NCBI GenBank assembly: GCA_029379385.1
Contig: CM055618.1
Span: 6,892,134 to 6,956,133, forward strand
Length of the DNA stretch: 64,000 nucleotides
From: Quillaja saponaria
Taxonomy: Eukaryota > Streptophyta > Magnoliopsida > Fabales > Quillajaceae
Direction: 5' to 3'
Shown here piece by piece: positions 45,204-57,765 of the stretch (positions are counted from its first letter, which is position 1; every line of letters starts with the position of its first letter). The notes beneath the pieces are model-generated. The model did not search any database, was not told the origin of the DNA, and worked only from the letters and a program-made list of their open reading frames with translations. The position numbers and the translations under genes were made by a program.

Positions 45204-48200
45204 ATTTTTTATTTTTTTATCATAAGAGGGAAACGAAAAGAAACAACAAAACAGAAAGGAGACAACCATAGAACTAGGTTTTGCTCACACAAAATGCATG
45301 ACGCGGAGCTAAACCCATTCTATCCTCTTCCAGCAATTAATGAATAACCAACGGGGCATCCTCAAGAAAGACAAAGTGTAGGGAGCTCATCAACCACATG
45401 AGCATGAAGGTCTACACTTCATTTGCATTCTCGATAGACATGGTAAACAATACTTCCCTAATCTTGATCCAATAACTTCCTATAGTCCTCTACCATAGTT
45501 TTGATGAAACTTAGGTCCACTTCATCTCTCTGAACAACGTGAACCACTGTAGCATCATCAATTTTGCAGACCATCTTTCACCAACCCTTATCCCAAACAA
45601 TCAACAACCTGGTACACATACCCTTGAGTCCCGCTACTAAGCTTGAGCAACTTTGCAGATTGGTGTATAATGACCACACAACCACTTCCCTTGATCATCA
45701 CAAAAAAGTCCCCCATAACCTCCCTGATTCTCACTGTCAGCAAAATCATCTGTATTCAATTTTACCCATCCCATGTTAGGACGAGTCCATGTGATCATTT
45801 GAATTACTCTCAATGAGGCATGAGGCCTTAATGTAGTGCAGACTCGGTCCACCAAGCTAGCTGTTTGCACTACCACTCTATCTAAGTTTGGCGGGAGGCC
45901 AGAATTTGTTTCAAAATTAAGTTTTCGTCTCCATGTCCATAGGTGCCACAATACATATACAAATAGTAGATTCCAAGCAACAACTTCCTAGTCTTTTGGC
46001 TCTGTTTTATTCAAATTGCATACCACTTATCAAAGCTAATGTCAGACTATTGCTGTGTGAAAGTTGTAGAGTATAAACCACACCACACCACACCACAATG
46101 CCTTAGCTAACCCACAATAACTAAAAAATATTATCCCTATCCTCCCAAGCCGCACCACAGTGGCTACATGAAGCCTCATTGGTCATGTGTCTCTCAACTT
46201 AAGTGGAATTCACCAATAACCTGTTTTGGCATAAAATCCACAAACGTTTTCCATTTAGCAAGGCATTTCAGTTTACAAATGCTATTGAAATTCCTGTAAA
46301 AGGCAGATTCATTCACACATAGGCTATAGCAATATGTGACTGTAAAGATACCATCCATATGAGCATGTTCGGGTAGTTACTACATCTAAGAAGAGGATAC
46401 CGACAAATTCTCTTCCCTATCTCAGAAGGAATAGTGAAATCAGGTATAGTATTGTCCCATCTCCCCTTATTATCAATAAAGTCTAAGACCAATACATCCA
46501 AATTGTACACAAAATGATCAAACTGAAGTTCCTCAATCAAAGGCTTCATGGAAATAGCCATTTGTCCAACCATAAATTAATATTACTTCCATCATCGACC
46601 CGCTATTATAGACCTACCTTGACTATGTCCCTTACTAAAAGGATGCTGCTCTAAGTATTCAAATCGTCTGGCTTCGCATCCACACAAAGAATGTCTTTCC
46701 ATTGGAAATATTATCTCATAATTATCACCCATAAGCTGTCAAGCAATGCCAAAGGCTTCGGCTAAAAAGGTTGAATTAAAGTGTTGCGTAAGTCCCCCAA
46801 ACTGTCGTCCAATGCAAATGCCACCCCAATTGACCAGATGAGATCACTTCTTGTTCCCAACAGTTTCACCCCAAAGGAAGCTCCTATACAGTTTAGCAAT
46901 CTCCTTACAAACTCCCGTTGGAAACCAGATAGTATGCATATTATATAGCTGCAACAAAGTTGCTTGACAAGCAAGTCAACCATCCTAACATTTTTTAACT
47001 ATTTCAATAATATCATGATGGCTAGCCTTCATTGCTCGTCCAAATACTTTCCAATATTAGTGGTCATTCCCATTTGAAGTGTATAGCCAATCACCCTCTG
47101 CGTGCTCTTGTTTGTATTCATAGAGAAGAACACTTTTGATTTTGCTAAACTGACATTTAGACCTGAAAGCATACTGAATTTTTCTAGATGAGCCCACATG
47201 GGCAGCTTGATTTTGAGATGCTTCTGTAAAGAGAAACAAGTCGTTAGCAAAAAAACATATGCGTTAAATGGAGAGCTCTCCCCATGGTTTCCATATGCCA
47301 CAATGAACCTCTTCATTCATAAATTGATCCAGACTTTCCATGCTGAGAACAAAGAGATACGGGGGAGAACATGTCCCCTTTTCTGATACCCAGTTTGGAT
47401 GAAATCATGTCATTTTCTCTCCATTCCATAAAATAATAGCGCGAACCAAAGAAATAAAATAATGACCAAATTCACCCAACTCACCAAAAACCATTGCGAA
47501 GTAGGTTTCCTGTAAGAAACCCCAATTGATCCTGCCATAGGCCTCTCGAGATCCACTTTCAATATCTGAGAAGCTTGCTTGCCCTTTTGTTTCCTCATGG
47601 AGTGGATCACTTCCTGAACAATAAAAAAAATTATTGCTAGCTTGTCTCCCCAAGATAAAGCTGCATTGAGTTCGTTCACCTTGTCTTCTACGAAAGGACA
47701 TACCTGGTTAACCAGAATCTTGAAAATGATTTTATAGACTACAGAACTGATTGGTCTAAATTGACTTTTAGTAACCAGTTCATAACCTTTGGGATAAAAA
47801 CCATCAGTGCCTCATTTTAGCTTTTCCTGGTAAGTATCGGTTAACAAAGCCTTACTAACAAGGAGCCTCGTTTTGTGATGTAGGACAAGAATGGAGATTA
47901 AATTATGTTAATTTTTTGTATTTTGATAATTATGATATAATTTTTTAATTAATACTTTTAGGTTTATTTTATATTTTTTTTAGTGTCGCATAAGAAATAG
48001 AAATAAGAGTTAGTGATTAGAAATATTAGAAACATAATATTTTTGTCTTTAATTTCACCTCTGAGTTGGTTAGTATATGAAACTTTTGCAAATGAAGCTT
48101 TCAAGTTATACAATCATCCAATTTCAAAACCAGAGTTTATTTCTTTTATATTATTCTAGTGCACTGCATTATTTTGCTCTTGAAAGCCATCTTGACCGGG

Positions 48201-48735
48201 TGCTTTGTGGAGCTTCATGAAAAATAGAGCTATTTTAACCTCCAAAATAGTAACTGTCATATCACAAGCCCAAGCCTATGCTAAAGGCTTAACCGGACCA
48301 AAATCACTCCCCCCGTAGACATGATGTTCACAATCATAAATTGTCGCAAAGAGACGAACTATGAAATGAAAAAAAAAAAAAGAGGTGTTGTGATCCCCCT
48401 CGTAGAGCCCATTTTTCCCGAGACTTCAAAAATCATAAAACTTATTCCGAGGCCAAGAGATCCTCATATTCCTGTTGTAACTCATTTTCCAGCTGAGAGA
48501 GCTAATAACAATATCTTACAGCCTAATCTTGTTGGACCATTGCTAATCTGGCCAGAACTCAATTTTTGCTAATTTTTGAACACTCGAAGATTGCACAAGG
48601 ATTGGACAGTGATTTGATGCTACCCTTGGAAAATTTCGAATAGCAGCTTTAGGGAAATTCAACAGTCTAGCAACATAGAACATTACAACATATGTCAAAA
48701 TTCCAAAATTGAATGAACCGATATTGGTATTCAAA
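45204..48735 (-). pseudogene. L1-type LINE pseudogene with RNase H
   Basis: Domains run leftwards. The endonuclease end at 48735-48600 has FPRVASNHCPILVQ (family LPR..SDHxPIL). A linker at about 48430-48360 has FLKSREKWALRG. RT start at 48270-48170 has KIALFFMKLHKAPGQDGF. After an interruption (47885-48150) comes FRPISSVVYKIIFKILVNQV (47765-47705), then IVQEVIHSMRKQKGKQAS (47620-47565), the catalytic box FANDLFLFTEA at 47218-47250 (one Asp lost), and LSGLNVSLAKSKVFFSMNT (47165-47110). RT tail and zf-RVT zone 46990-46100. RNase H at 45790-45690 (WVKLNTDDFADSENQGGYGG). The 3' end is set at a T-rich run near 45205 (poly-A on the minus strand). Many stops and frameshifts. Confidence 0.85.
47885..48150. 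other. Small AT-rich insertion in the minus-strand LINE
   Basis: Interrupts LINE coding similarity between the KAPGQDGF segment and the FRPIS segment. It is much more AT-rich than its flanks and has no coding similarity. Ends are not defined well enough to name an element. Confidence 0.45.
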
Positions 48736-49240
48736 AAATATTAATATTTAAATATTTAAATTTTTACTATATTGATATTTTACTAATCTTAATCTTATTT
48801 TTATAATTTTATATTTCTCAGAAATTTGAAAAAATGTACAACTTAACTAAAACTCTAAAATACTAAGATTTAAAGTATTTAAACTATCCTCATTAATTTG
48901 ATAATGACATGACATTATTTGCATTATAATAATACAAATTTTTTTTTAAAACATTGTTTAGATTTGACAAGAAAAAATTCATATTCTTTATAAAAAAAAG
49001 AAGCTTTTTTAAAAAAAAGTTTTATCATAATTTTAATAATGATTAATAATTAATTTTAATTTATATATTTTAATTTTAATAATTGTCATAAAATTAAAAA
49101 TAATTTTTAATTTCATAATATTAAATCATTACTAACTTAATTTAATAATACTAAAAATCATATCTATCTCTTACATAAAAAATATTTAGGTATTTTAATT
49201 TCATTTCTGTTAGTTCTTTCAAAATAAAGGGGTTTACAGA
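48736..49240. other. AT-rich intergenic upstream of the bL20 gene
   Basis: No gene. Long A/T runs. It probably contains the promoter of the transcription unit beginning near 49250, but no confident element was seen. Confidence 0.4.
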
Positions 49241-49249
49241 CTTGCATGG

Positions 49250-51890
49250 GTTTCATTGACGGCGATTGGCGACTGTAGACGAAGAGGGAAGCTGTTGCCC
49301 TTCGAACTACTGCTGAGATTTCTCTCCAACAAGTATTTCATCACTCTCTGCCCTCTCTCAGGTCTCTCTCCTCTCTTTCTTGTTCTCTCTGTATCTCCTG
49401 CTCACTATCTCTCTCTATCTTTTCTATGTCTCTCTTTCGACAGTTTTAGTGTGAAGGGACTGTTTTGGTTTTAGTTTTTTACTATGACGTTATAAGTTGA
49501 TGATGATGAAGGCAATGATAAAATTAACACTGTTATTGTTTGATCGTGTAGTACAAATTTTGTTTTTGTTTGGAACTTTGTGATTTTAAGTCTATGTAAA
49601 TTGTAGCTTTATTAATTATTGTTATTATGTTTGTGGATTGAATTGATATGATGTATGCTTTGTTTTGTTGGCATTTGAAACTTCTTAAGACCAATGTTTT
49701 GAGATTTGATTATGGAATGAATATTCTTGTTATGTCAGACTCATTGAAGGCATGTTTGTGAGAGTGTCATAGCTCAATTTGTGTTTTGTTTATTACGAAT
49801 TGATATACGTATGTATAACATTATTCAATTTCATTTACTCCAGCAAACCCCGTATCTTAGATTTTTCAAAAATTGGCATATAGCTTGTCTGGTACCGTGC
49901 CTGTATTTCCTTTCCAGCATCGATTAGATCAACCATGAGTATTTCTTTTGATTTTTTTTCTTTGAATGTTGATTTTTCCATTCCGGATCACAAACTTACC
50001 ATAATGAGGTATTATTGTTTCAGTTAGAAAATGGCAGGGGTAGAGAATTCTGGTAATCCTTGGTTGGATGTGGGTGCTGATATTTGAAATTTTATATACT
50101 TTGTGCAATACTGATCAGATCTTTAAATTTCTTGCTCGGGGAGAGTATCTAATTACTAGGTGTTCTGACTAGTTTCCTCTGATTAGTTTTGTTATTAAAT
50201 GATTACCTCGTGTAATCAATGGTTGTTGGTCAAAATTTCAGCAGGTGCAAAGCTATGTTGTCTCACTCAAATATTAAGTTAGTGTCCATTCAGAAGTTTA
50301 CATTGGCATGTCTGTATATAACTGATTTTTTTTTTTTTTTTTTAATTTCGGAAAACAATGTGATTTGTTGGAAAAAGTATCCAACCATGGTTTTTATCCC
50401 GGCTAAGTTCATGTTCTAACTTTTTGACATGTTGGTGAGTGAAGATGGCAAACTTGATGTCTCTGATATCCAAAAAGATTAAAACTAAGTAATTAGTAGG
50501 GACCTCTTTTTTAATTTATAATGTGGATTTAAAGATGCCAATGATTGCATTTATTGGCAGTCTCAAGTTTCAAAGTTAAAGCTGAATGAACCAATCACGT
50601 TAGTTTTATGGGTAAATTGCACACCGTTGCCTTGTGGTTTTTGTAATCGGCACTCTCACCCATAATTTGTGGTAAAAGCATTCAACTCCCTGAGCCACGG
50701 TTTGGCTCATAGAATCACTAACAGATTAGGATGGAGTATGCTCTCAACAATTCATTTACCATGGTCATACCTGCTTTTTTTTTTTTTTTTAATTGTTGCC
50801 ATCTTCTTCCTCACATATGGAGAGGTTGTGCACCAGACCTCCATGATTAGCAACGCAAACTTGAAGCATGTTTCTTCCATAAGTACTTGTCACTTAGAAA
50901 AGAGAAAATCGACCAATTATTTCAATAATCCAAAAGTATTTGTTCTCTTTAACATATAACCCAAAAGTGATCAAAGTGGGGATACGATTGAACACCACAA
51001 TCCAAAAGCTGAATGCGAATGAAATTTGAAGACCAACCGTCCCATCAATGAGCCCCATGCCCCTCCAAAGCTATGTTCTCCTTTATGGCAATGGTGATTG
51101 TCTCTCTCTGAAACAAAAATTATCCTTCACTTAATCCTTTGTTCAAATAGATTTTGAAATTGGGTGAGATGGGATAATAACCATGAATCATACAAAAAAG
51201 AACTTTGCATTTGTTGGATCTGTTGAGGATGTTGCATAATCGTTGTAATTGGACTATCAGGGAGGTGTGGCCATGGTCAATTGCTGAAGTTTGCACAACT
51301 TCCATGATTGTCTCTCTTCGAATTCTTTTTCCACACGGGTGGCAGCATAGAGATGTTGACGGTGGTCAGGATAGACAAACGAAGCTGGAGAGAGATGGGC
51401 GTTGCCAATTTTTTCCTTCTCTTTCCTATAAGGTCTATTAAGTCAGTTGCTACCATGGTTAGGATAGTAGTCAGTTAGGATTTACTTAAACTAACGGAAG
51501 CAGGGAGGGGTGTGTCATTCCTCTCAAATTTTGGACTGAGGGTTGCTTTTTTCCCAAGTTCTGGGTGCAAGTGTTGGCCCGAAAAACAAAAAGGGAGGGG
51601 AGTGCAATTTAACCTAATTTTATTTATGTTAGTAAACAAGAACGACACGCACCAAATTTGGAGGGAACAAATGTTGCTGTTCTATTCATGAGTTTTTGTA
51701 TTGCTTAGCAATGGATTGGAGGAGATCCATTCACTGAAATCAGTTGAATAATTCTTGTTTTTCTGAAGTATACAATTACAGTATATGTTTAATTCAGATA
51801 GAATTATATAAATGATAAATTATTTTTAGTTGTGGGAGATATAAATATAAAGGATACAAATTTATTGATTGTAATTCTTGGTTGATACAG
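49250..51890 (+). other. Probable 5' UTR exon and leader intron of the bL20 gene
   Basis: From about 49250 the composition shifts to GC-richer, CT-rich leader-like text (many TCTCTC units to 49440). A donor-like AACAAGTATTT lies at 49328-49338. A strong acceptor TTGATACAG ends at 51890, 53 bp before the bL20 ATG. This suggests a 5' UTR intron of about 2.5 kb; transcript evidence would be needed. It contains the Mutator-like element 50610..51614. Confidence 0.4.
50610..51614. mobile_element. Mutator-like inverted-repeat element
   Basis: Tips GGGTAAATTGCAC (left) and, inverted, GGTTAAATTGCAC (right). The arms share GCACCCA-AA-TTG and AAAAGCA and are recognisable for about 100-150 bp. Flanked by 9-bp near-duplicates TAGTTTTAT (50601..50609) and TAATTTTAT (51615..51623), the length typical of Mutator-like elements. 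1005 bp; the interior has no transposase. A GC-richer interior (51240-51400) might be captured host DNA but is not recognised. Confidence 0.72.
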
Positions 51891-51943
51891 CCCTGAAACT
51901 ATTGATTAGCAGCAGAGCAAGAGAGACGCATAGTAAGAGAAAA

Positions 51944-54180
51944 ATGAATAAGAATAAGATCTTCAAACTCTCAAAGGGGTTCCGGGGGAGGGCCAAAAAT
52001 TGCATAAGGATATCTAGGGAGAGGGTGGAAAAAGCCTTGCAGTATTCCTACAGAGACCGCCGTAACAAGAAGCGGGACATGCGCTCCCTCTGGATCCAAC
52101 GTATTAACGCTGGCACTCGCCTCCATGGAGTATGTTTTCTTTTCTTTTGTATTCTCTTATGATGTGCATATAATGATGGTGAGAAAAATGAATCTTCTAA
52201 TCACTAATTACTAACGTTATGAGTAATAAACGAATGTACTATAACTTTCAGTGAATCTGAATGAACATCGCTTATATTTCCATCTTATTTTTTATTTCTT
52301 ATAGCATGCCATAATCAAGTTCGGTTGAACCTAAATATTTCTTTGATAATTGCTAGTTTAAACAAATTGATATACAATTGTACATGATCATTATCGTGCA
52401 TATATATATGTGCATGATAACTTTAGACACAACAACGACAACAGTCTGACTTGAACAGTTTAACTGCATAGCTTCTTCCATATATAATAGGGAACATGTT
52501 TGAAGTCGTAACATAATGGCTCCAAGGGACTGTTTCTGGTTATTATTTATTATTTCTTCTAAATGAAAGTAAAATTTTAATAAGAAAGAAGGGAAAAGAG
52601 TATAAATAGGAGGATAAGGATTCATCCTGGAGAAAAATTAGAAATTAAAGGAGAAGAGTAAAATAAATTATCTAATACAGAAGGGGTTTCTATCCCCCTG
52701 AATGTCAGATAAAGAAAGCCTTTGAATTAACCCAAAGCAAATAGACCAAATCCTACAAGCATGGAGCTTCTCCAAAGTAGTTTTAAGTGTTTCTTGCTTC
52801 AGCAACCCCTCAAATCACATCTATAGAAAGCCGCACAATTCATGTGGTCAGACCCAATGTGGATTCCAGACACTCCATGCAACAGATTAATGAGGGAAGG
52901 AGTGGACCTTGGTACTATCGATCTTGTTAACCGCTGCAGCAGGGAAAAAAATAGTTGTCTTTATAGGGAAGTTCAGCTTCCAGGTTACTATTTCATCCAG
53001 TTGTTACCTCTCAGGTGCTGTTTTTGCACTAGCTGAGAGAACAAGCTAATTGGACTTTTTCTTCTCATCAATAATGTGAACCACAAGCTACAATAGCTTC
53101 AGTGGTGTATGTGTTAACTTATAGGAAAGAAGAATAATCCTGTTGTTATATCCCTAGTTGATGCATTAGAATGAGTATCAAAGAATGTTAAGAAATTTAG
53201 AGTCTTCTTTTACCAAAATAAGATTTCGTCATAATTTCCTTCAAGAGTGGAAAGGTCAGGATTAGGAAACGAGCATCTCAATGCAAAAAGAAATGGTTGG
53301 GTTTAAGGAAGAATGAAGACAGCAGCTTTGTTGGATGCTGATTGATTTTCCATGCTAAGACAAAAGTGAATTTAATGTCTGGATATTTTACATTCATCTC
53401 AAGGTACATTTACATACTTGCATCATATTTATGTTCACCGTTTGGTCATCCATCATTTGGGTTAAATGCATTGTTCAGCTGATTTCAAATTGTATATCCA
53501 AGCTTAAGCTAGACAATTTGCAATTTTACCTCCTTTGATTCTTTGATTTGTTTCTCTTTGTTTCTTTTGAACTCTTCTATTAACTCATACAGATTTCCAA
53601 ATTTAGATGACATTATGAATCCAATAAGCAAATGGGGAGAATTTACATTTAATTTAAGTAAGTTGAAAGGCAACATCTAGACTTTATGGTTGAGTAGAGA
53701 TGTTGGTGACTGTTGAGTTTCAATGAAAAGACATAAATTTCTTAAGAGAGAATTGTGAACTATGTATGTTATTAGATGAGAGTAATGTAAGTGCTATTAT
53801 GCTATACTTCCAAAGAGGTTTTGAATTTTGATCTATTCGTATCTATCAAGCAACCAGATGTGTGAAGTGAGGGGAACAGTTGACGCTGCCTAGTAGTATA
53901 GTTTGTCTAGATTTTTCATTACAGAGAAGTATGCCCTCTCTCTCTCACTCTCAGGTTGGCTGCTTGGAAACTTCCTTTTATTTTGCCTCTAATAATTTTT
54001 TTCTTCATTTATCAGGTTAATTATGGGAACTTTATGTATGGGTTGATGAAGGAGAATATCCAACTTAACAGAAAGGTTTTGTCAGAGATTTCCATACATG
54101 AATCTAACATATTTGTAATATTTTGGCATGAGACTTTGCATCTTCAACCCGCATTCATGAATCAGAAAGCTATATATTAG
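51944..54180 (+). CDS. RPL20: Mitochondrial ribosomal protein bL20 (nuclear gene, two coding exons)
   Basis: An early-assembly 23S-rRNA-binding protein of the large ribosomal subunit, here the nuclear-encoded plant mitochondrial form. Exon 1 51944-52129 encodes 62 residues ([40 protein letters not shown], then [10 protein letters not shown]). Exon 2 54016-54180 encodes [20 protein letters not shown] and VLSEISIHE, joined in phase by GTATGT...TTTATCAG. Up to SIHE it follows the family closely. From there the family continues with a P-F-x-A-L-V segment (bacterial DPxAFxxLV), but here [10 protein letters not shown] and about 14 more residues replace it before a stop, giving 116 residues against about 126 in Arabidopsis. 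No exon with the missing tail was seen up to 57.7 kb. No presequence beyond the conserved start. The gene may be a duplicate with altered C-terminus or a decaying copy. Confidence 0.85.
52130..54015 (+). other. bL20 intron between coding exons
   Basis: 1886 bp, GTATGT to TTATCAG, with a CT run at 53936-53953. ORF 52842..53036 inside has no recognised motif. Confidence 0.8.
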
Positions 54181-55884
54181 CCTTTTTATGTCATAATTTT
54201 TGTAGAAGAAATTAGCTATAATTATACAGATTCCTTGATTTACTATTTCTTGTAATTATGAGTATGTACGCAGGTGTTTTTTTTCTTCTTTCCCTTGTGT
54301 GTCCGCACTTCTTGAATGAAGGTAATTTATGTTTGTCAATCATCCAGACACATACCACACCACCAATTAAGGGTCTCGGCCTAAATCTCAAGCTTTTGCT
54401 GCTGCTTGTCTTCTCCTTATACTCTTCTTTTGTGGTTTACTGAGACAATACTCACATTCAAAAATTTAAAGAAAATGACACTTTATTTCTTCAATATTCA
54501 AATAAAAAATTAATGATGTTAATAAATTTTTGATTAAAAAGTGATAATCTTAAAGTACAAAAAAGTCATGACATATTCTTCATATGATAATTAAGTCATA
54601 CTTTTTCATTTTATTTTTTGATTATTAAATGCATAATAATTTTTATAATTTCCTCTACTTTTTATATTCTCAATATGCTCACTCCATTTTTTTAATTTTG
54701 ATATATTTTTACAATAAAGTTTTAAAAAATGTTTTTACTAAGTAAAACGAAATATTAAATCAAATAATTTTAAAAAAAAACTTTTGTCATGATATGAACT
54801 CTAAAATACAAATATATGAGAATTTAAATTCAAAAACTTGTGGAATTATGACATGACTTATTGATATTGTAAAATTATTACATGACTTATTGCTTCTTAA
54901 TGGTTGTAAGTTTTTATTTTTAGTACAATAAAATATAAACAAGAAAATTACAAAACAAAACTTACTCAAATCTCATCCACTAAAAAAAGAGTACATCAAA
55001 AAGGAATGGAGGAACATCCCACAAAATAACCCTCAACTCTCTACATAGCGTCCAAGATTAGTAAGGTGATATGCACAAGACTAACAAATCATATTTACAC
55101 GTGTGAGTTTAACTTTAAATTGAAACATTGTATATTACTCTCACCTTTATTTTAATTTTTTTTGGGTTTACAATATTAATTAAAAATACTAATTTAAAAG
55201 AAAATAGATAACATGAATTGACATAATTATTAATTAGTGGATAATACCTATAATAAATATTAAGATATTCTCGTGTTCTTCTTTCATATTTTGTTCTTAA
55301 AAAATTATTTTTCTATTTTATTAGAAAGAGTATCTTCAAATTTTAGAAAATTAAAGTTCACATATTGTATTCCTATTAACAAAATATAAAAAAAATTAAA
55401 TATTTAAGACTAGTTTAAAAATAAAAAAATATGACTTATCACAAGATATTTTAATAATTTGGAGATATAATTGAATTTTTTAAATAATTTAAAAAAAATA
55501 TTTTTAACATCGTTACTTTTCCATCCAATTATTATTATTTTTTTTAAATTTAGACTTGAGTATCATTTTAGTAAACTTCTTTTGCCTTTAAGATCCAATT
55601 TGGACACTCAACGTACATTTTTCAACTGCGGGTATTATTAGTAGATATGATTTTTTATTTATTTATTTTTTTCACAAGAAATCAGTGACAATCATTCATA
55701 TTCATTAATTTATTCTTTCATGTTATACCATTTTTTGTTAATAAATATGTTCAGCTATTTTTGTAATACTTTAAATATTATTATTGTAATATTTATAGCA
55801 CATAAACAAGTATCTGAAGGAATAAATTTACAAACTTTCTTTTTCTCATTGGCTTTTCATTAATAAGTATTGACAGTATTTTAA
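54181..55884. other. AT-rich intergenic, no gene
   Basis: Long A/T runs. No coding similarity; nothing structural was recognised apart from a possible AATAAA polyadenylation hexamer near 54500. Confidence 0.45.
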
Positions 55885-57167
55885 GACTTAATTATACTTT
55901 TGATCTTTATAGTTTACTTAAAAATTTAATTTAATCCCTGTAATTTTGATTTTCACAATTACATCTTTGTAGTTTTCCAAATCAACTAGTTTAGTTCTTA
56001 TATTTTCAAAATCTGAACAATTTGGCCCTTACAGTGAGTTGCTGCCGAGTAAAAAGAGTTTATGAGATTGATTGTGTGGGACAATGAGCCAATAAATGAT
56101 TGACACATGGTATTTTAAAAAATAGAATAAAATAAAAAATTCTAAACTTTTTTTTTAAACAAAAAAAAAAAAAGTAAATAAAAAAGGTCCCTTCTCTCTC
56201 TTCCTCACCACCACCGCCTCCATCCATACCCAGTACCCTGTTGTTTAACCTGCATGACTGTCAATCCTATATCTTCTTGTCATTATGTTTCCCTCGCGTT
56301 TTGTGTTTGTGTGATTTTTTGGTTTAATGGGTTGATTTGTGGTTTGATTGATTTGGGATTAGTGAGGCAAAATATAAAACAAAGGATCAATGGTTGGAAC
56401 TCCAATGAAGATGGGTTTGAATTCGACCCAATATTACTAATTGAGATCATAGACGAATCAATAGTGAAACAGGTTCGATTTGGTGGGGAAACTATTATTC
56501 AAAACCAAGGAGGTGAGTCAAGCCAATCAACAGTTTGAATTTGCAAGAAACACATAGGAATTTGGTGTTTCTCGCATTGAAAATGTACAAAATTGGAGAC
56601 CAATTAAGTTCACCAAACAAAATTTGGGCAGAGACCCAAGTGGGTGTTCAAGACGAGGAAAAACCTGCATTGAGTGGTAAGAATTGGTAGGGTTGAGATT
56701 GGTGGAAGTGATTGATGAACTGGGGAAGAAGTTGGTGATTGAGAGGTAGAGAAACTTTGAGATGAGATGGAGCAAGAATACAGATCTCTAACGCATATAG
56801 ATAGTGGTAGAAGAATATGTTGGGTATGGATGGAGGTAGAGGTGGTGGTGGTGGTGGTGGTGAGGAAGAGAGAGAATTGATTTTTTTTTTTTCTTTGTTA
56901 ATTTACTAGATGTTATTTTCATTTTACAAATATCATTGAGTCAATCATATATTGGTTCATTGTCCCACATAATCAATCACATAGAATATGTTTGTTCATG
57001 TTTGGATGTCAGCTCACGGTAAAGATCACATTGTTCATATTTTGAAACTGCAAAGATTAAATGAGTTGTCTTGAAATAATTACAAGGATTCAATTGTAAA
57101 AATCAAAACTATAGAGACTAAATTAAATTCCTAAGTATACTATAAGGATCAAAAATGTAATTAAGCC
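55885..57167. mobile_element. Mutator-like element with ~350-bp terminal inverted repeats
   Basis: Left tip GACTTAATTATACTTTTGATC; inverted right tip GGCTTAATTACATTTTTGATC. The arms stay alignable inward through ATTTAATTTARTC, ATAGTTTTGATTTTTACAA-like text, AACAATKTG, and a shared TTCTCTCTCTTCCTCACCACC with CCTCCATCCATACCCA. Flanking 9-mers GTATTTTAA (55876..55884) and CTATTTCAA (57168..57176) agree at 7 of 9. 1283 bp. The interior ORF at 56254..56538 is unrecognised; no transposase. Confidence 0.75.
56838..56862. repeat. GGT microsatellite within the inverted repeat
   Basis: About seven GGT units, matched in the opposite arm by a shorter CACCACCACC tract at 56206-56216. The repeat lies inside the terminal inverted repeats. 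Confidence 0.75.
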
Positions 57168-57249
57168 CTATTTCAATTAATTTAGTAATTAATATATTGT
57201 AAGATTTCTCATTAATTTTATACATTTATAAAATATTTTTTTCTTTTAA

Positions 57250-57595
57250 AGAATGTCCTAAGAACACTTGTTAAGACTTTATAAATATAAAGTTTGTAAC
57301 ATTTATTATTATAATAAATGTTTATACTGCAATAAATATAACTTTTGAAAATTAAAACTTTATAAATTAATAATTTATGTATTAAATAACATTAATATCA
57401 TGTAATTTCAGTAATAAATACTACAAAATTTTATTTTGTAGAACCTTAAACTGTAGTAGATATGATTTTTGAAAATTAAAACTTTCTAAAAAGTAGAAAT
57501 TTAATTATGTATTAAATAACACTAAAATTATAATTAATTACAGTAATAAATGTTACAAACTTATAGAATCTTAACAAGTTGTTAGCTAAACAATC
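57250..57595. repeat. MITE-related repeat left of the inhibitor gene
   Basis: Starts ATGTCCTAAGAACACTTGTTAAGA and ends AATCTTAACAAGTTGTTAGC; inside are two related halves (AATATAACTTTTGAAAATTAAAACTTT and GATATGATTTTTGAAAATTAAAACTTT, each followed by TTATGTATTAAATAACA). It resembles 58707..58874. Confidence 0.55.
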
Positions 57596-57672
57596 CCTTG
57601 AAATGATGTGAATTCTGAAGAATTAATTATAATTTCATTGATTAGTTTTACTATATAGATAATTGGAAAAGA

Positions 57673-57686
57673 ATATATATATATAG
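57673..57686 (+). promoter_or_regulatory. TATA box of the inhibitor-like gene
   Basis: AATATATATATATA about 80 bp before the ATG, with a CTCTTTTCCTCAGTAACC stretch after it that would form the leader. Confidence 0.55.
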
Positions 57687-57765
57687 CTCTTTTCCTCAGT
57701 AACCTCCTCCCATTATAACTCATTCTTCTCTTCTTTGACAGCCACTTACAGTTCCATCAGCAGGT

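Noticed and set aside
49256..49474. 72-codon ORF at the start of the CT-rich leader
   Set aside because: Leu/Ser-rich translation of a CT microsatellite; better explained as 5' UTR of the downstream gene.
50021..50087. Short ATG reading MAGVENSGNPWLDVGADI after a TTGTTTCAG acceptor-like site
   Set aside because: Only 18 codons and no continuation; at most an upstream ORF in an unproven leader exon.
52842..53036. 64-codon ORF in the bL20 intron as an exon
   Set aside because: No splice-compatible frame with bL20, and the two flanking exons join perfectly without it.
56254..56538. 94-codon ORF as a gene
   Set aside because: It begins at the inner edge of an inverted-repeat arm, has no recognised domain, and no support beyond length.
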